The translations under genes were made by a program, and so were the position numbers. DNA of 64,000 nt from Conus ventricosus (Eukaryota > Mollusca > Gastropoda > Neogastropoda > Conidae), in assembly GCA_018398815.1 (NCBI GenBank), contig CM031611.1, positions 42,596,345 through 42,660,344 on the forward strand. The letters run 5' to 3'. Below the pieces are notes generated by a model, which saw only the letters and a program-made list of their open reading frames with translations, searched no databases and had not been told where the DNA came from. Positions 36,895 through 48,740 of the stretch are shown here, piece after piece. The stretch's first letter is position 1. Each line of letters begins with the position of its first letter.

Positions 36895-38125
36895 AAACAC
36901 TTAACAGGCTGAACACACTGGAACAGGCGACACACTGACACTAAACACACTGGAACATACTGAACACACTGGGACAAGCTGAACACACTGGAACAGGCTA
37001 AACACACTGCAACAGGCTGAACACACTGGGACAGGCTAAACACACTGGAACAGGCTAGAACCACTGAACAGGCTGAACACACTGGAACACCTGAACACAC
37101 TGGAACAGGCTAAACACACTGGAATACGCTGAACACACTGGAACAGGCTGAACACACTGGAACAGGCTAAACACACTGGAACAGGCTGAACACACTGGAA
37201 CACGCTTAACACACTGGAACAGGCTGAACACACTGGAAAACGCTGAACACACTGGAACAGGTTAAACACACTGGAACAGGCTAAACACACTGGAACACGC
37301 TGAACACACTGGAACAGGCTAAACACACTGGAACACGCTGAACACACTGGAACATGCTGAACATTGTTCAACAGGCTGAACACACTGGAACAGGCTAAAC
37401 CACTGAACAGGCAACCACTGGACACAGCCTAAACACACTGGAACAGTACACATGAAACGAACACACTGAGACAAGCGACATGAAATAAAACGAACAGGAA
37501 CCACTGGAACAGGCTAAACACACTGCAACAGGCTGAACACATGGGACAAGCTGAACATTGTTCAACAGGCTGAACACACTGGAACAGGCTAAACACACTG
37601 GAACAGGCTAAACACACTGGAACATACTGAACACACTGAGACAGCTGAACACACTGGAACAGGCTAAACACACTGGAACAGGCTGAACACATTGGGACAA
37701 GCTGAACATTGTTCAACAGGCTGAACACACTGGAACAGGCTAAACACACTGGCAACAGGCTGAACACACTGGGACAAGCTGACACTGACAGTGAACATGT
37801 TCAACAGGCTGAACACACTGGAACAGGCTAAACACTGAACTGACATTGTCAAGGCTGAACACACTGGGACAAGCTGAACACACTGGAACAGGCTGAACAT
37901 TGTTCAACAGGCTGAACACACTGGAACAGGCTACACATGAAGGCTGAACACTGACATGGAAAACTGGACCTGAACTGAACAGTTGTAATCACGAACAGGC
38001 TGAACACACTGTGACAAGCTGAACACACTGGAACAGGCTGAACACACTGGAACAGGCTAAACACACTGGAACAGGCTGAACACACTGGAAGCTAACATGG
38101 ACGGCTGAACACACTGGGACTGGTG
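36895..38125. repeat. 19-bp minisatellite, about 60 copies
   Basis: The unit is CTGAACACACTGGAACAGG with frequent variants (GGCTAAACACACTGG, ACACGCTGAAC). Some units carry GAACATTGTTCAACAGG, a palindromic insert (for example near 37,360, 37,553, 37,706 and 37,897), which suggests higher-order amplification. Since 19 is not a multiple of three, the minus-strand open frames cycle through three readings (VFSLFQCVQPVPVCLACSS). They are not genes. Confidence 0.95.
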
Positions 38126-38388
38126 GGAATGGAAAGAGCGGGAGATTCAACAGCGGGAGCAGGGGGTGGGGGTGGGGGAGGAGTCGGAGAGGAGGGCAAA
38201 AGCCAAGGGGAGGGTAGTTGGGGTGGAAGGGGGGTGGGGTAGGAATGGAGTAAGGGTAGCTTCTTGACCTTCGGTTCGTCATATATTGAGGTGCGCGTGC
38301 CGTGATCAGGATTTTGTAGCTTGCTCAGATAACGATCGATGGATCGGGTGACGCGTCATTGGTAATCGATGTTCTGAAAGGTGTGCAC

Positions 38389-39100
<712 letters not shown>

Positions 39101-39583
39101 AAAACAAGTACTCTGACAGTACAGTAGCAGGATAGCTGGAAGAAAGCACTGTTGAATCTTATCCTGGAACACAAGTTCTGTTGTCTCAGCTTCTTTCTCT
39201 CTTCGTCTCATTTTCATTGGCTATTGCGTGTTACGCATCATTTAACGTGCGTCTCTATTCTCTCTCTTTCTCTCTCCCCCTTTGTCTGTCTGTCGGTTAT
39301 TTTCATTCAGTTGCCGTTCCGAGCTATGTATCGATTGAACTAGTATGATGTCCTGTGACATTTGTTATATTGCCCAATCTCTCTCTCCTCTCTGTGTCTC
39401 TCTCTGTCTGTCTGTCTCTCCTCTCTCTCTCTCTGCCTCTCATTTATTTTCATACATTTAAAGTTGCGAGCTAAGCTCGATTCAACTAATATGATGTACG
39501 TTGCCTAATCTCTCAGTTTCTTTCGGTCTCTATCTCGATATCTTTCTTTGTCTCAGTCTCTCTCTCCCATCACATCTCTTCCC

Positions 39584-39587
<4 letters not shown>

Positions 39588-39638
<51 letters not shown>

Positions 39639-39726
39639 TGTGCATGTGTGTATGAATGTGTGTGTGTGTGTGCATGTGCATGGTGCATGTGCATGAATGT
39701 GTGTGTGTGTGCATGTCTGCTTGAGA

Positions 39727-39793
<67 letters not shown>

Positions 39794-39812
39794 TGCGCGC
39801 GCGCGCGCCACG
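39588..39812 (+). repeat. (GT)n ending in (GC)n
   Basis: Interrupted GT with GCATGTGCATG words, a pure run 39,729-39,794, then GCGCGCGCGCGCGCC. Confidence 0.95.
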
Positions 39813-40204
39813 CTCGCATATCTCTGTGTGTTCATCTCTCTCTCTCACTCCCCATCAGCATTGTTATCCTTTAGGCGTCCCCCCCCCCCCCCCCCTCCCC
39901 CTGTGTTAGTTTCCGTCAGGTCTGAACCACTTCAGTAAATGCCACATGGGATATCTCTGGTTGCCATGGAAACCGCACGGACTCCAAGCATTCCCGCTGC
40001 TGTTGTCAACATCTGATTTGATTTTCTTTGGGCGGTGGGGGTGGGGGGGGGGGGGGGGGGGGGGGGGATGCAAACGCGAAAAGAAAGAAAATGTTTGAGC
40101 TGCATACTGCATGTTTTCCAGTTCGGGTGATGTTTTATGCAGCCTGGGACTGAATGACTGTTATTGTTTTTTTTTTTCTGAAAGCAAAGTGTTATAACAT
40201 AACA

Positions 40205-40266
40205 AGCGCGCGCACGCACACACACAACACAATCACACACAACACACACACAACACACACTCACAC

Positions 40267-40338
<72 letters not shown>
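40205..40338 (+). repeat. (CA)n microsatellite
   Basis: Interrupted, then a pure CA run to 40,338. Confidence 0.95.
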
Positions 40339-40339
<1 letters not shown>

Positions 40340-40542
40340 CAAGGTGTTAATGTGCATTGGCTAGCGACTGCTGTCTGGCACGTCTCTATGTTAAGTGCCC
40401 TAGCCATTCATATATCCATTTATCTGATCTGCTAACAAAGACACGTTGTTGTTTTTTTACCCCTTATCTCCGCCCCTCTCCCTCCGCCCCCTTCCCACCC
40501 CTTCCGCACCTCAAACCGCCCTAATCCCCGCCCAAACTCCCG

Positions 40543-40543
40543 C

Positions 40544-40641
<98 letters not shown>

Positions 40642-40838
40642 AGAAGAGAGAGAGGAACAGAAGAGAGATTATGTATAGCTGAGAGAGAGGAGAGAGAGAG
40701 GAGAGAGGAGAGAGAGAGAGAGAGAAGTAGGAGAGAGAGAGAGAAGAGGAGAGGAGAGAGGAAGGAGAGAGAGAGAGGGAGAGAGAGAGAGAGAGAAGAG
40801 AGAGAGAGAATTTATGAGAGATGGAGAGGAGAGAGAGA

Positions 40839-40889
<51 letters not shown>

Positions 40890-41312
40890 TTACTGTAGAG
40901 GCCATGAGAGAGAGAGAGAGAGAGAGAGAGGAGAGGAGAGGAGAGAGAGAGAGAGAGAGAGAGAAAGAAGAGAAGAAGAAGGATGAGGATGATGAGGATG
41001 AGGATGAGGAGGATGAGGAGGATGAGGATGAGGATGAGGATGATGAGGATGAGGAGGATCAGGATGGGATGAGGAGGATGAGGATGAGGAGGATGAGGAT
41101 GAGGATGATGAGGAGGATGAGGAGGATCAGGATGAGGATGAGGATGATCAGGATGAAGGATGAGGATGAGGAGGATGATCAGGATGAGGAGGATCATGGA
41201 TGAGGATGATCAGGATGAGGATGAGGAGGATGAGGAGGATCAGGATGAGGAGGATCAGGATGAGGAGAGGAGGAGGATGAGGATGAGGATGAGGAGAAGA
41301 AGAAGAAGATGA

Positions 41313-41346
<34 letters not shown>

Positions 41347-41425
41347 GAAAAAGAAGAAGAAGAAGAAGAAGAAGAAGAGAAAGAAGAGAAAGAAGAAGAA
41401 GAAGAAGAAGAAGAAGAAGAAGAAA
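40543..41425 (+). repeat. ~0.9-kb near-pure polypurine tract: (GA)n, then GATGAGGATGAGGAG, then (GAA)n
   Basis: GA 40,543-40,970 with GAGAGG breaks, a GAT/GAG triplet-hexamer region 40,980-41,300, GAT/GGT 41,309-41,346 and GAA/GAAGAAGAAA 41,348-41,425. The open frame 40,814-41,203 encodes only Asp/Glu runs and is a by-product. Mirror-symmetric purine sequence of this length can form triplex H-DNA. Confidence 0.95.
40886..40910 (-). repeat. Retroelement-tail-like 25-bp word inside (GA)n
   Basis: The plus strand reads AATTTTACTGTAGAGGCCAT then GAGAG. Near-identical words sit in GA tracts at 56,588-56,613 and 56,677-56,700. On the minus strand it reads ATGGCC, CTACAGTAAAATT then (CT)n, as expected for the end of a short retroelement with a CT tail. 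Confidence 0.6.
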
Positions 41426-41439
41426 GGCTAGAAAAGGAA

Positions 41440-41995
41440 AAACAAAATCAGACACTGCATGGTCCTTCACTGCATGCTCTCATGGTGACCGAGTTTCAGT
41501 GTCCTCTCCACGTCCACGTTGGTTGTGACATCGTTTGGAGGTCGTCGACATCAGCAAGTTCACGCTGACAGTCGCTGGATGGACGTGGTGACGCCCTCTG
41601 GAGGGGGCCGCTAACTCTCACTGGCTCCCCAACTAAGCAGTATTACAGTCCTTAGTCATGAACCTGGTAGGCAGGTGGTGTCATGCTTATGTTGGATCAG
41701 AACAGGCGCCCCGACATCATCGGCAGCGATGCAGTGTCTCCTCTGGTGGGTTGTCTTATGAGACTTTATTTTATATGGACCGCTCCTGTGGATTGCTGCG
41801 GCAGGCTGTGAAGGGACGGATGTGGGTTAACCCTCTCCTTCCGCTGCCTGCACTTTTCCTGAACTGAATCAGATACCCGTTTACTCTAGGGGTGGATAGG
41901 GAAGGTTTTCAGGTAGTAAAAAAAAAAAAAAAATAGAAGAAAGAAATCCGATGCCAGGTGTGGTTCCCACTCACTGTCTTCAGCTCCGCTAGAAA
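41440..41995. other. Unique block between the purine tract and the 13-bp array
   Basis: No gene was recognised. The content is balanced and has no internal repeat except a short poly-A at about 41,920-41,934. Confidence 0.4.
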
Positions 41996-41997
41996 CG

Positions 41998-43285
41998 CTC
42001 TGACAGGTAGACTACACAAGTGGACTACACAAGTACACTACACAAGTGGACTACACAAGTACACTACACAAGTGGACTACACAAGTAGACCACACAAGTG
42101 GACTACACAAGTGGACTACACAAGTAGACTACACAAGTGGACTACACAAGTAGACTACACAAGTGGACTACACAAGTGGACTACACAAGTAGACTACACA
42201 AGTGGACTACACAAGAGGACTACACAAGTGGACTACACAAGTAGACTATACAAGTGGACTACACAAGTAGACTACACAAGTAGACTACACAAGTGGACTA
42301 CACAAGTAGACTACACAAGTGGACTACACAAGTAGACTACACAAGTAACTACACAAGTGGACTACACAAGTAGACTACACAAGTGGACTACACAAGTAGA
42401 CTACACAAGTGGACCACACAGGCGGACTACACAGGTGGACTACAAAGTGGACTACACAAGTAGACTACACAAGTAGACTACACAAGTAGACTACATAAGT
42501 GGACAACACAAGTGGACTACACAGGCGGACTACACAAGTAGACTACACAAGTGGACTACACAGGCGGACTACACAAGTGGACTACACAGGCGGACTACAC
42601 AAGTGGACTACACAAGTAAACGACACAAGGAGACTACACAAGTGGACCACACAGGCGGACTACACAAGTAGACTACACAAGTGGACTACACAAGTGGACT
42701 ACACAAGTGGACTACACAAGTGGACTACACAGGCGGACTACACAAGTAGACTACACAAGTAAACTACACAAGGAGACTACACAGGTGGACTACACAAGTA
42801 GACTACACAAGTAGACTACACAAGTGGACTACACAAGGAGACTACACAAGCGGACTACACAGGCGGACTACACAAGTGGACTACACAGGCGCACTACACA
42901 AGTAGACTACACAAGTGGACTACACAGGTGGGCTACACAAGTGGACTACACAAGTAGACTACACAAGTAGACTACACAAGCAGACTACACAAGCGGACTA
43001 CACAGGCGGACTACACAAGTGGACTACACAAGTAGACTACACAAGCAGACTACACAAGCGGACTACATAGGCGGACTACACAAGTGGACTACACAAGTAG
43101 ACTACACAAGTGATACCAAGTGGACTACACAAGTAGACTACACAAGTGGACTACACAAGTGGACTACCCAAGGAGACTACACAAGTGGACTACACAAGCA
43201 GACTACACAAGGAGACTACACAAGTGGACTACACAAGTGGATTACACAAGTGGACTATACAAGTGGACTACACAAGTAGACTACG
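41998..43285 (+). repeat. 13-bp minisatellite, about 98 copies
   Basis: The unit is GTGGACTACACAA, with main variants GTAGACTACACAA, GCGGACTACACAG, GGAGACTACACAA and GCAGACTACACAA. Variant order is patchy, with local ABAB patterns. Open frames such as 41,958-42,335 repeat GLHKWTTQVDYTS because 13 units complete a frame cycle; they are not genes. Confidence 0.97.
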
Positions 43286-43400
43286 GGTCCCTCAGTTGGT
43301 TTACTGAAGGTGAACAGTCTTGGTGACCTGTCAGAGGAGTCAGTCAGGGGGCGGGAACAACAACCACTCACCAACCAACACGTCAGTGAGCCCACCAAAC

Positions 43401-43500
43401 TAGGTAAGGTAATGTTGCTTACAGCCCAGCCGACCGCAAAGGGCCCTATTAGGGCTGTCACCGCGTTGAAGTCAACTCACAAGTCATTACACCACACACA

Positions 43501-43531
<31 letters not shown>

Positions 43532-43735
43532 GCGGGCGTACGCACGCACGCACGCATGCACCCCCCCCCCCCCCCCACACACACACACACCCGACGCACG
43601 CACGCACACGCCGACGTTCACACAACCATTTCAAAAACACCTTCTAAAAACACACAGGAAATTGTGTTAAAAATCTTTTTTCTTAAACTCAAAGATCAGA
43701 AGAAAAATGTCTAATCTCTTTTCTCAGAAATTCAA
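43401..43735 (+). repeat. Dispersed repeat family A, copy 2
   Basis: It matches 951-1,165: TAGGTAAGGTAATGTTGC, CCCAGCCGACCGCAAAGGGC, TTGAAGTCAACTCACAAGTC, then, after a microsatellite insertion (CA/GC/poly-C, 43,493-43,612), CACACAACC and GTTAAAAATCTTT to CTCAGAAATTC. Copy 1 has an A-rich word exactly where copy 2 carries the microsatellite. Confidence 0.8.
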
Positions 43736-43783
43736 ACCCCGCTGCTACTGAACACTTTCTGCACTATCGGGACTGACGGCATC

Positions 43784-43787
<4 letters not shown>

Positions 43788-43882
<95 letters not shown>

Positions 43883-43913
43883 GGTGTGTGTGTGTGTGTG
43901 GTGTGTGTGTGTG

Positions 43914-43946
<33 letters not shown>

Positions 43947-43980
43947 CGCGCGTGTGTGTGTGTGTGGTGGTGTGAGTGAG

Positions 43981-44046
<66 letters not shown>

Positions 44047-44089
44047 TGTGGTGAGAGAGAGAGCGCGCGCACGCCTGTGCGTGTGTTGT

Positions 44090-44163
<74 letters not shown>

Positions 44164-44190
44164 AAAGTCAGTGAGCGTGTGTGTGTGTGG

Positions 44191-44221
<31 letters not shown>

Positions 44222-44250
44222 TGTGGTGTGTGCGTGCGTGTGTGTGCTCT
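43788..44250 (+). repeat. Very long (GT)n block
   Basis: GT with TGGTG, TGCGCGCG and GAGAGAG interruptions over about 460 bases. Confidence 0.97.
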
Positions 44251-44502
44251 GTTCTTGTGATCTAGCTGGCAGTGTGCGATGTGTGACGTGCGATGCAGAC
44301 AGACGGAGATCCGGTTGGATTGGTCCTATCCCGTTGCTCTCCGTCGTCTGCTGTGTGTGGGCGCTGACCCCTGACCTCCTGGGCTGGGGGTCAAACGACA
44401 CGCAAAGTTGCGTCCACATTCCCGGCGGGCAGGATGCAGGTTGAGAGTGAGCTCCCGTTGTTGGAAAACGACAACAACAACAACATAAGGCGTAATACTA
44501 CA

Positions 44503-44507
44503 GGAGA

Positions 44508-44545
<38 letters not shown>

Positions 44546-44692
44546 CGGGCAGACAGACAGGCAGACATAATAAGGTGTAACAGGACCAGAAATCAGAGAC
44601 AGACAGACAGAGACAGACAGACAAACAGGCAGACATAACAAGGTGTAACAGAACCAGAAATCAGAGAGACACAGACAGACAGACACAGACAG
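44503..44692 (+). repeat. (GA)n plus a tandem duplication with GACA runs
   Basis: After a GA run, GGCAGACATAATAAGGTGTA then ACAGGACCAGAAATCAGAGA is repeated once with few changes (about 44,560-44,603 and 44,628-44,667), separated by (GACA)n. Confidence 0.85.
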
Positions 44693-44699
44693 AGAGGTT

Positions 44700-45220
44700 A
44701 TACCGTAACGTGGCGTTTCAGGACCTCCACAGCCTTTCCTGTTTTTGCCTGTGTGTGTGTATCCTTGGCCGTGTCTGGCTTTAGCGCATAAAGTATCCCC
44801 TGATCTCCGTCAGCTCAGTGAGGCCCCTCATTCACATATTATTCATTATGTTGTGAAGCCCTGGTCTTGAATGTTCTCCTTTGGCCCGAGGAGTCGACTG
44901 GTAGGTTTCAAACTCCGAGTCCAGTAACCCATGAAAAGGGACTAGGGGAAGCGCAGACACCTGCTTGAAAGAAGAATTCCCACCAGCAGAAAGTAATAAC
45001 AGGTACGAACTGAAAGCGCTTTTTCTTTTTTCTCATGTATTTTTTTCTTCTTTTCTGGATATGGAAAACTGCGAAATGTCAACGCTTCATGTCATCTGAA
45101 AAGTTTTAACATTTCATGAAAGTGTAATAACTACAAAGATTCAACGTTCATCTTGCGCTGAATTTGAGGAGATAAGTGATTGGTCGTTCTTCGTTTTCAT
45201 TTTCTGAATGTTTTTTTTTT
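44700..45220. other. Unique intergenic sequence
   Basis: No gene, RNA or tandem repeat was recognised. Confidence 0.4.
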
Positions 45221-45229
45221 TTGTCTTGC

Positions 45230-45370
45230 CTGGAGAAGACCTAAGAGGTCGAAACGCGTCGTGTTTTGTCTTGTAAATTTTTGGTCCATGTTAAATGGCG
45301 GGTTTACTATAAACACACTTTGAAGTTTGTTTTCAATTTCCGCCTGCAGTCATCTCACTTTGGAACAGAC
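45230..45370 (+). mobile_element. Dispersed repeat family B, copy A, headed by a hammerhead-like core
   Basis: It begins CTGGAGA (45,230-45,236), then A, a 4-bp stem GACC/GGTC around TAAGA, then GAAACGCGTC (45,251-45,260), followed by GTGTTTTGTCTTGTAAATTT and, further on, CAATTTCCGCCTGCAGTCAT. The order CTGANGA, stem II, GAAA, short palindromic stem III (ACGCGT), then a C at the expected cleavage position is that of hammerhead ribozymes with minimal stem III, as known from Penelope-like elements and retrozymes. Here one core base differs (CTGGAGA) and an extra A precedes stem II, so activity is uncertain. The downstream part matches 51,412-51,515. Confidence 0.5.
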
Positions 45371-45562
45371 TACAAAGACAGTTATCAGTTCACAAACTGC
45401 GGCTTTAAAGCATTCATGTTCAAATCAGATCCTGTGTTTATCTTACTGCATAAGATCCCAGAACCAGTTCCTTTCATATCCGCTCCAAAATGTAATAGCT
45501 GCATCCTTGAGCTTTACTCTATTTTCCCGTCAAATGTAACCGTCTCACTCTCACTCTCACTC

Positions 45563-45563
45563 T

Positions 45564-45619
<56 letters not shown>
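45563..45619 (+). repeat. (CT)n-(GT)n microsatellite
   Basis: Short CTCTCACTCTC run followed by a GT run. Confidence 0.95.
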
Positions 45620-45620
<1 letters not shown>

Positions 45621-46591
45621 GCGCAGTCTTGTTATTGACAGATAAAGAAATATACAAAGTGCACAAACAAACACAAAGCGGAGACAAAAATCATGGATGG
45701 AAATCCGCAGTCCGTTTTAGACACCGGAGTAAAAGCTGATGAAGAGATGATGAATATGAATGGAAATCCACAGGGCGAATTCAGACAGACATCGGACTGA
45801 TAGCTGATGAGATGATAAATATGGACGAGGCCGTTGCAAGCGACGGTGTTATGAAACTAGCCGACGAGAAAATGCACTCCGACAGTTTCAAATTCCGGGT
45901 ATGCTCACTGAAATGACTGCCCCATTACAGTCAAGCAATATCCTGCTTTTTTTCCTTCCTCAAAACTGATGGATGACGGATGCGCGAATCTATAATGTGG
46001 GGACTGTTTGCCCCAAGTTCTGCTTGGTCATGGCAGGGAGTGGCCGAGCTCTAAGCGGATGTGTCGTCAGTCTTTGAACAGCGTGGTTTCGTCTTGCTGC
46101 TTCAGAATCCGGTTGGTGGCTTTTGTGACGGTTCTCTGTAATATACATAATTGTATTCGTTCACCCGGATGTCTTTTTTTCTCCGAAAGTTATGCTCAGT
46201 CTGTACTCGCTAGAAGTGGGGTGAGCTAGCTGTTGGCAAGATACCAATTGTGAGGAACTTCAATTAAATCAGCAAATGGCTTAATCCAACACACGAGAGA
46301 CATGATCTATGTTGGATTCCAAGCGGGCGTGGCCTATGATAAGATACACACAAACAAAGGTTAGGTGTCAAAGCCTAATGATCGTACAGACAGAATACCG
46401 TTAGAAGTTCACCACATCCGGGGCACTGACATTACGGAAACCGACGCCCATCCCTCTTCCTGCACCGTTTTAATCTTTCTTTCCTTAACAAACGGAGAAA
46501 GAAGATAACTCCACTGATCCCACATTGCAGGCGCAATTAATCAACAGAGATTTTTTGGATAAAATTTTATACAGTTATGTCAGGATTTTGC

Positions 46592-46725
46592 GATTAGGGT
46601 CGGGGACAGATCAGATTAGGGTTTGGGTTAGGTTTTGGGGGCCTAGTTTGGGGGTAGGGTTTGGAACAGATCAGATCAGGGTTTGGGTTAGGTTTGGGGG
46701 CCTGGTTTGGGGGTAGGGTTGGGGA
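46592..46725 (+). repeat. ~65-bp tandem duplication rich in TTAGGGTTTGGG-like words
   Basis: Two copies of GACAGATCAGATTAGGGTTT, then GGGTTAGGTTTTGGGGGCCT and AGTTTGGGGGTAGGG. The G-run spacing could support a G-quadruplex. The resemblance to telomere repeats is partial. Confidence 0.85.
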
Positions 46726-46769
46726 AAAAGTCATACATCCCGGATTTAGGAAGTCATCCGGTTTTCTAA

Positions 46770-46940
46770 TCACAATTTCCAAGTGTAATGCCAGAACATT
46801 CAGTCCATCTGACCAGGTACCCATGTACTCCTGGGCTGACAGAGATTGGTTTCAGGCCACGTAGATTTGAACCCAGGACCCGTCGGTCCCTAGGGCGAAC
46901 GCTCAAACCTTTGACTGTAGGCCCCTCTATGGACATGATG
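46770..46940 (-). mobile_element. tRNA-derived SINE
   Basis: The minus strand reads GGGCCTACAGTCAAAGGTTT, GAGCGTTCGCCCTAGG, then GGTCCTGGGTTCAAATCTAC, then CCAGGAGTACATGGGTACCT and GGTCAGATGG. The GGGTTCAAATC word fits the RNA polymerase III B box, and the preceding part folds like an anticodon arm region. The body after it continues to at least 46,770. The A box is weak, as expected in an old copy. Confidence 0.65.
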
Positions 46941-47186
46941 AAAATGTCACGTGTATGCTATGTACATATAGATTTAAATGAATAGGAGACAGAGATAGAA
47001 GCCAAAGTTGTAACGACATAATCACTGATTTAGCTTAGAATGTTATTAAAAAAAAAAAAGAATCACGTCACCTTCGCTGCAATCGGGATACATGTTATAT
47101 TTGTCAAAACCGAACTCTTTTTGCTCTTGGTCCAGATAAATTTGTTGAGTGAGGCGACTGCCGGCGAAAGCATAAATAAATCTTTT

Positions 47187-47374
47187 AAAGTTTAAGTAAT
47201 AAATCCGTAAAACATGAACAAACGAATCACAGGACACAAAACCACGACGCGTTTCGACCTTTTCGGCCTGAGTGTTGTTTATCTTGCTTGAGGAAGACCT
47301 AAGAGGTCGAAACTTGTCGTGCTTTGTCTTGTGATTAGTTTGTTCACGTTTGAAGAATTTATTACTTAAACTTT
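47187..47374. mobile_element. Fold-back pair of family B repeats with hammerhead-like cores
   Basis: The left arm (minus, 47,187-47,259) and right arm (plus, 47,305-47,374) are about 72-bp imperfect inverted repeats. Both read GGTCGAAAC, then GTCGTG, a TTTGT word, GTGATT, GTTTGTTCA and ATTTATTACTTAAACTTT. The left copy keeps GAAACGCGTC; the right copy has GAAACTTGTC and CTTGAGGA. The spacer is about 45 bp. Confidence 0.75.
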
Positions 47375-47486
47375 TTGAGATATATTCGATGAGTCGGATT
47401 TTCTAGACTGAGTTCCTGTGTGTTCATTCAGTTTTTTCTCTCAGTCGCTGATGGCTTCGGTCAGGCATAATGGGTTTTGCCGGATA

Positions 47487-47530
47487 CAGGAGGGTGGGGG
47501 TGGGGTGGGGGGTTGGGGGGGGGGGGGGTT
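47487..47530 (+). repeat. G-rich tract
   Basis: GGGTGGGGGTGGGGTGGGGG followed by further G runs; G-quadruplex-prone. Confidence 0.85.
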
Positions 47531-47872
47531 GGGTGTTCAAACTGTGCGGATGTCTGCCTTTTTGAATGCATGTGTGAATGACTGAGAATGACTAGTCGGT
47601 CTGGTTGTAGCATCATTATTTAATGTAGGGATGATGAAATAGATGACTACGATGTACGATGATTGAGTGACTGACTGGATGGATGAATCAATCCGAACAA
47701 ATCGATACTTACACCGTGGGCGGTGGATTCGCTCGCTGTCTATCCTGGCGTAGCTTGTTGCTGTCTGTCTTTGTGTAAATTTATAACAGACTGTGGTTTT
47801 CCCCAGGCTGAGGTAATCTGGGGCGGGAGGTGGGGTGGGGGGTCATTTCCTGCATGATAATATCCAGTTTCA

Positions 47873-48130
47873 GTGACTTTTTCCAATGGCATTTTGCAAT
47901 TGCCATTTCCTTAGCCAAGCTGTTAAGTTCAACAGATAATCACAGCCAAACTGAATCTTCCTTGACGTTAAAATGATTTCATTCTCAATTTCCGCAAGCT
48001 CTTCGATCGTCATCCTGGCGTTCCGCTCTATAGCGACGAAATTTCGTTTTTTTTTCGGCAAACATGTAAAGTGGTGGATGCATGTATTCACAAAATCAGT
48101 AACTCGACCTCGGTTTTGGACGGTAAGAGG
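47873..48130 (-). pseudogene. Possible remnant of a Tc1/mariner-like transposase helix-turn-helix
   Basis: The minus strand reads NRGRVTDFVNTCIHH across about 48,115-48,070, and the same frame holds FVAIERNARMTIEELAEIEN and EIILTSRKIQF. The R-M-T-I-x-E-L-A word resembles the second helix-turn-helix of mariner transposases (R-x-T-x-x-E-x-A). No catalytic D,D,D/E domain follows. The evidence is only a short word match; it could equally be a chance open frame. Confidence 0.25.
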
Positions 48131-48239
48131 TTATTTGGGAATGGGAAGTAGGCCTGTAAGAGTAACGCCACCGAAAAGACCCGAGAGAGGAGTCAGCACC
48201 CAAAGTTGAACCGAACGAATGCAATGAAAAATAAATATC

Positions 48240-48625
48240 TGAATACAGAAACCAAATAGAAAAGTTTGCACATATATTTCCTACATGCGAATTCAATGAG
48301 CATATCATTTTCTAACTACATAAACAAAACAGAAAAGTTTGCATAGACATTCCTTCACGCGAATTCAATGAGCATATCAATATCTAACTACGTAAACAAA
48401 ATAGAAAAGTTTGCATAGACATTCCTTCATGCGAATTCAATGAGCATATCAATATCTAACTACGTAAACAAAATAAAAAAGTTTGCATAGACATTCCTTC
48501 ATGCGAATTCAATGAGCATATCAATATCTAACTACATAAACAAAACAGAAAAGTTTGCATTGATATTCCTTCACGCGAATTCAATACACATATAAATATC
48601 GAAACACAGAAAAGTTTACACAAAT
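48240..48625 (+). repeat. 72-bp tandem repeat, about 5 copies
   Basis: The unit contains AGAAAAGTTTGCATAGACAT, TCCTTCATGCGAATTCAATG and AGCATATCAATATCTAACTA. Starts are seen at 48,258, 48,331 and 48,403, then every 72 bp. The outer copies are diverged. Confidence 0.95.
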
Positions 48626-48671
48626 ACTCCTACATGTGCACGAAGAAGAGAAGCAAATCTAAAAACATTTG

Positions 48672-48740
48672 TCTTTTGTGTATCAAGTCTATGACGTTTG
48701 TGTATCAAGTCTATGACGTTTGTGTATCAAGTCTATGACG
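48672..48740 (+). repeat. 22-bp unit, 3 copies
   Basis: TTTGTGTATCAAGTCTATGA plus CG is repeated three times in tandem without change. Confidence 0.95.

Noticed and set aside
36825..38085. Cys-rich secreted-looking proteins (repeated VFSLFQCVQ)
   Set aside because: They come from the 19-bp minisatellite, which cycles through three frames.
40814..41203. Acidic Asp/Glu-run protein
   Set aside because: It is a direct translation of GAT/GAG microsatellite with no other content.
45266..45739. 157-residue open frame starting MSCKFLVHVKW
   Set aside because: Its first part is the dispersed repeat B (shared FNFRLQS word at 51,490), and it ends in CT/GT microsatellite translation.
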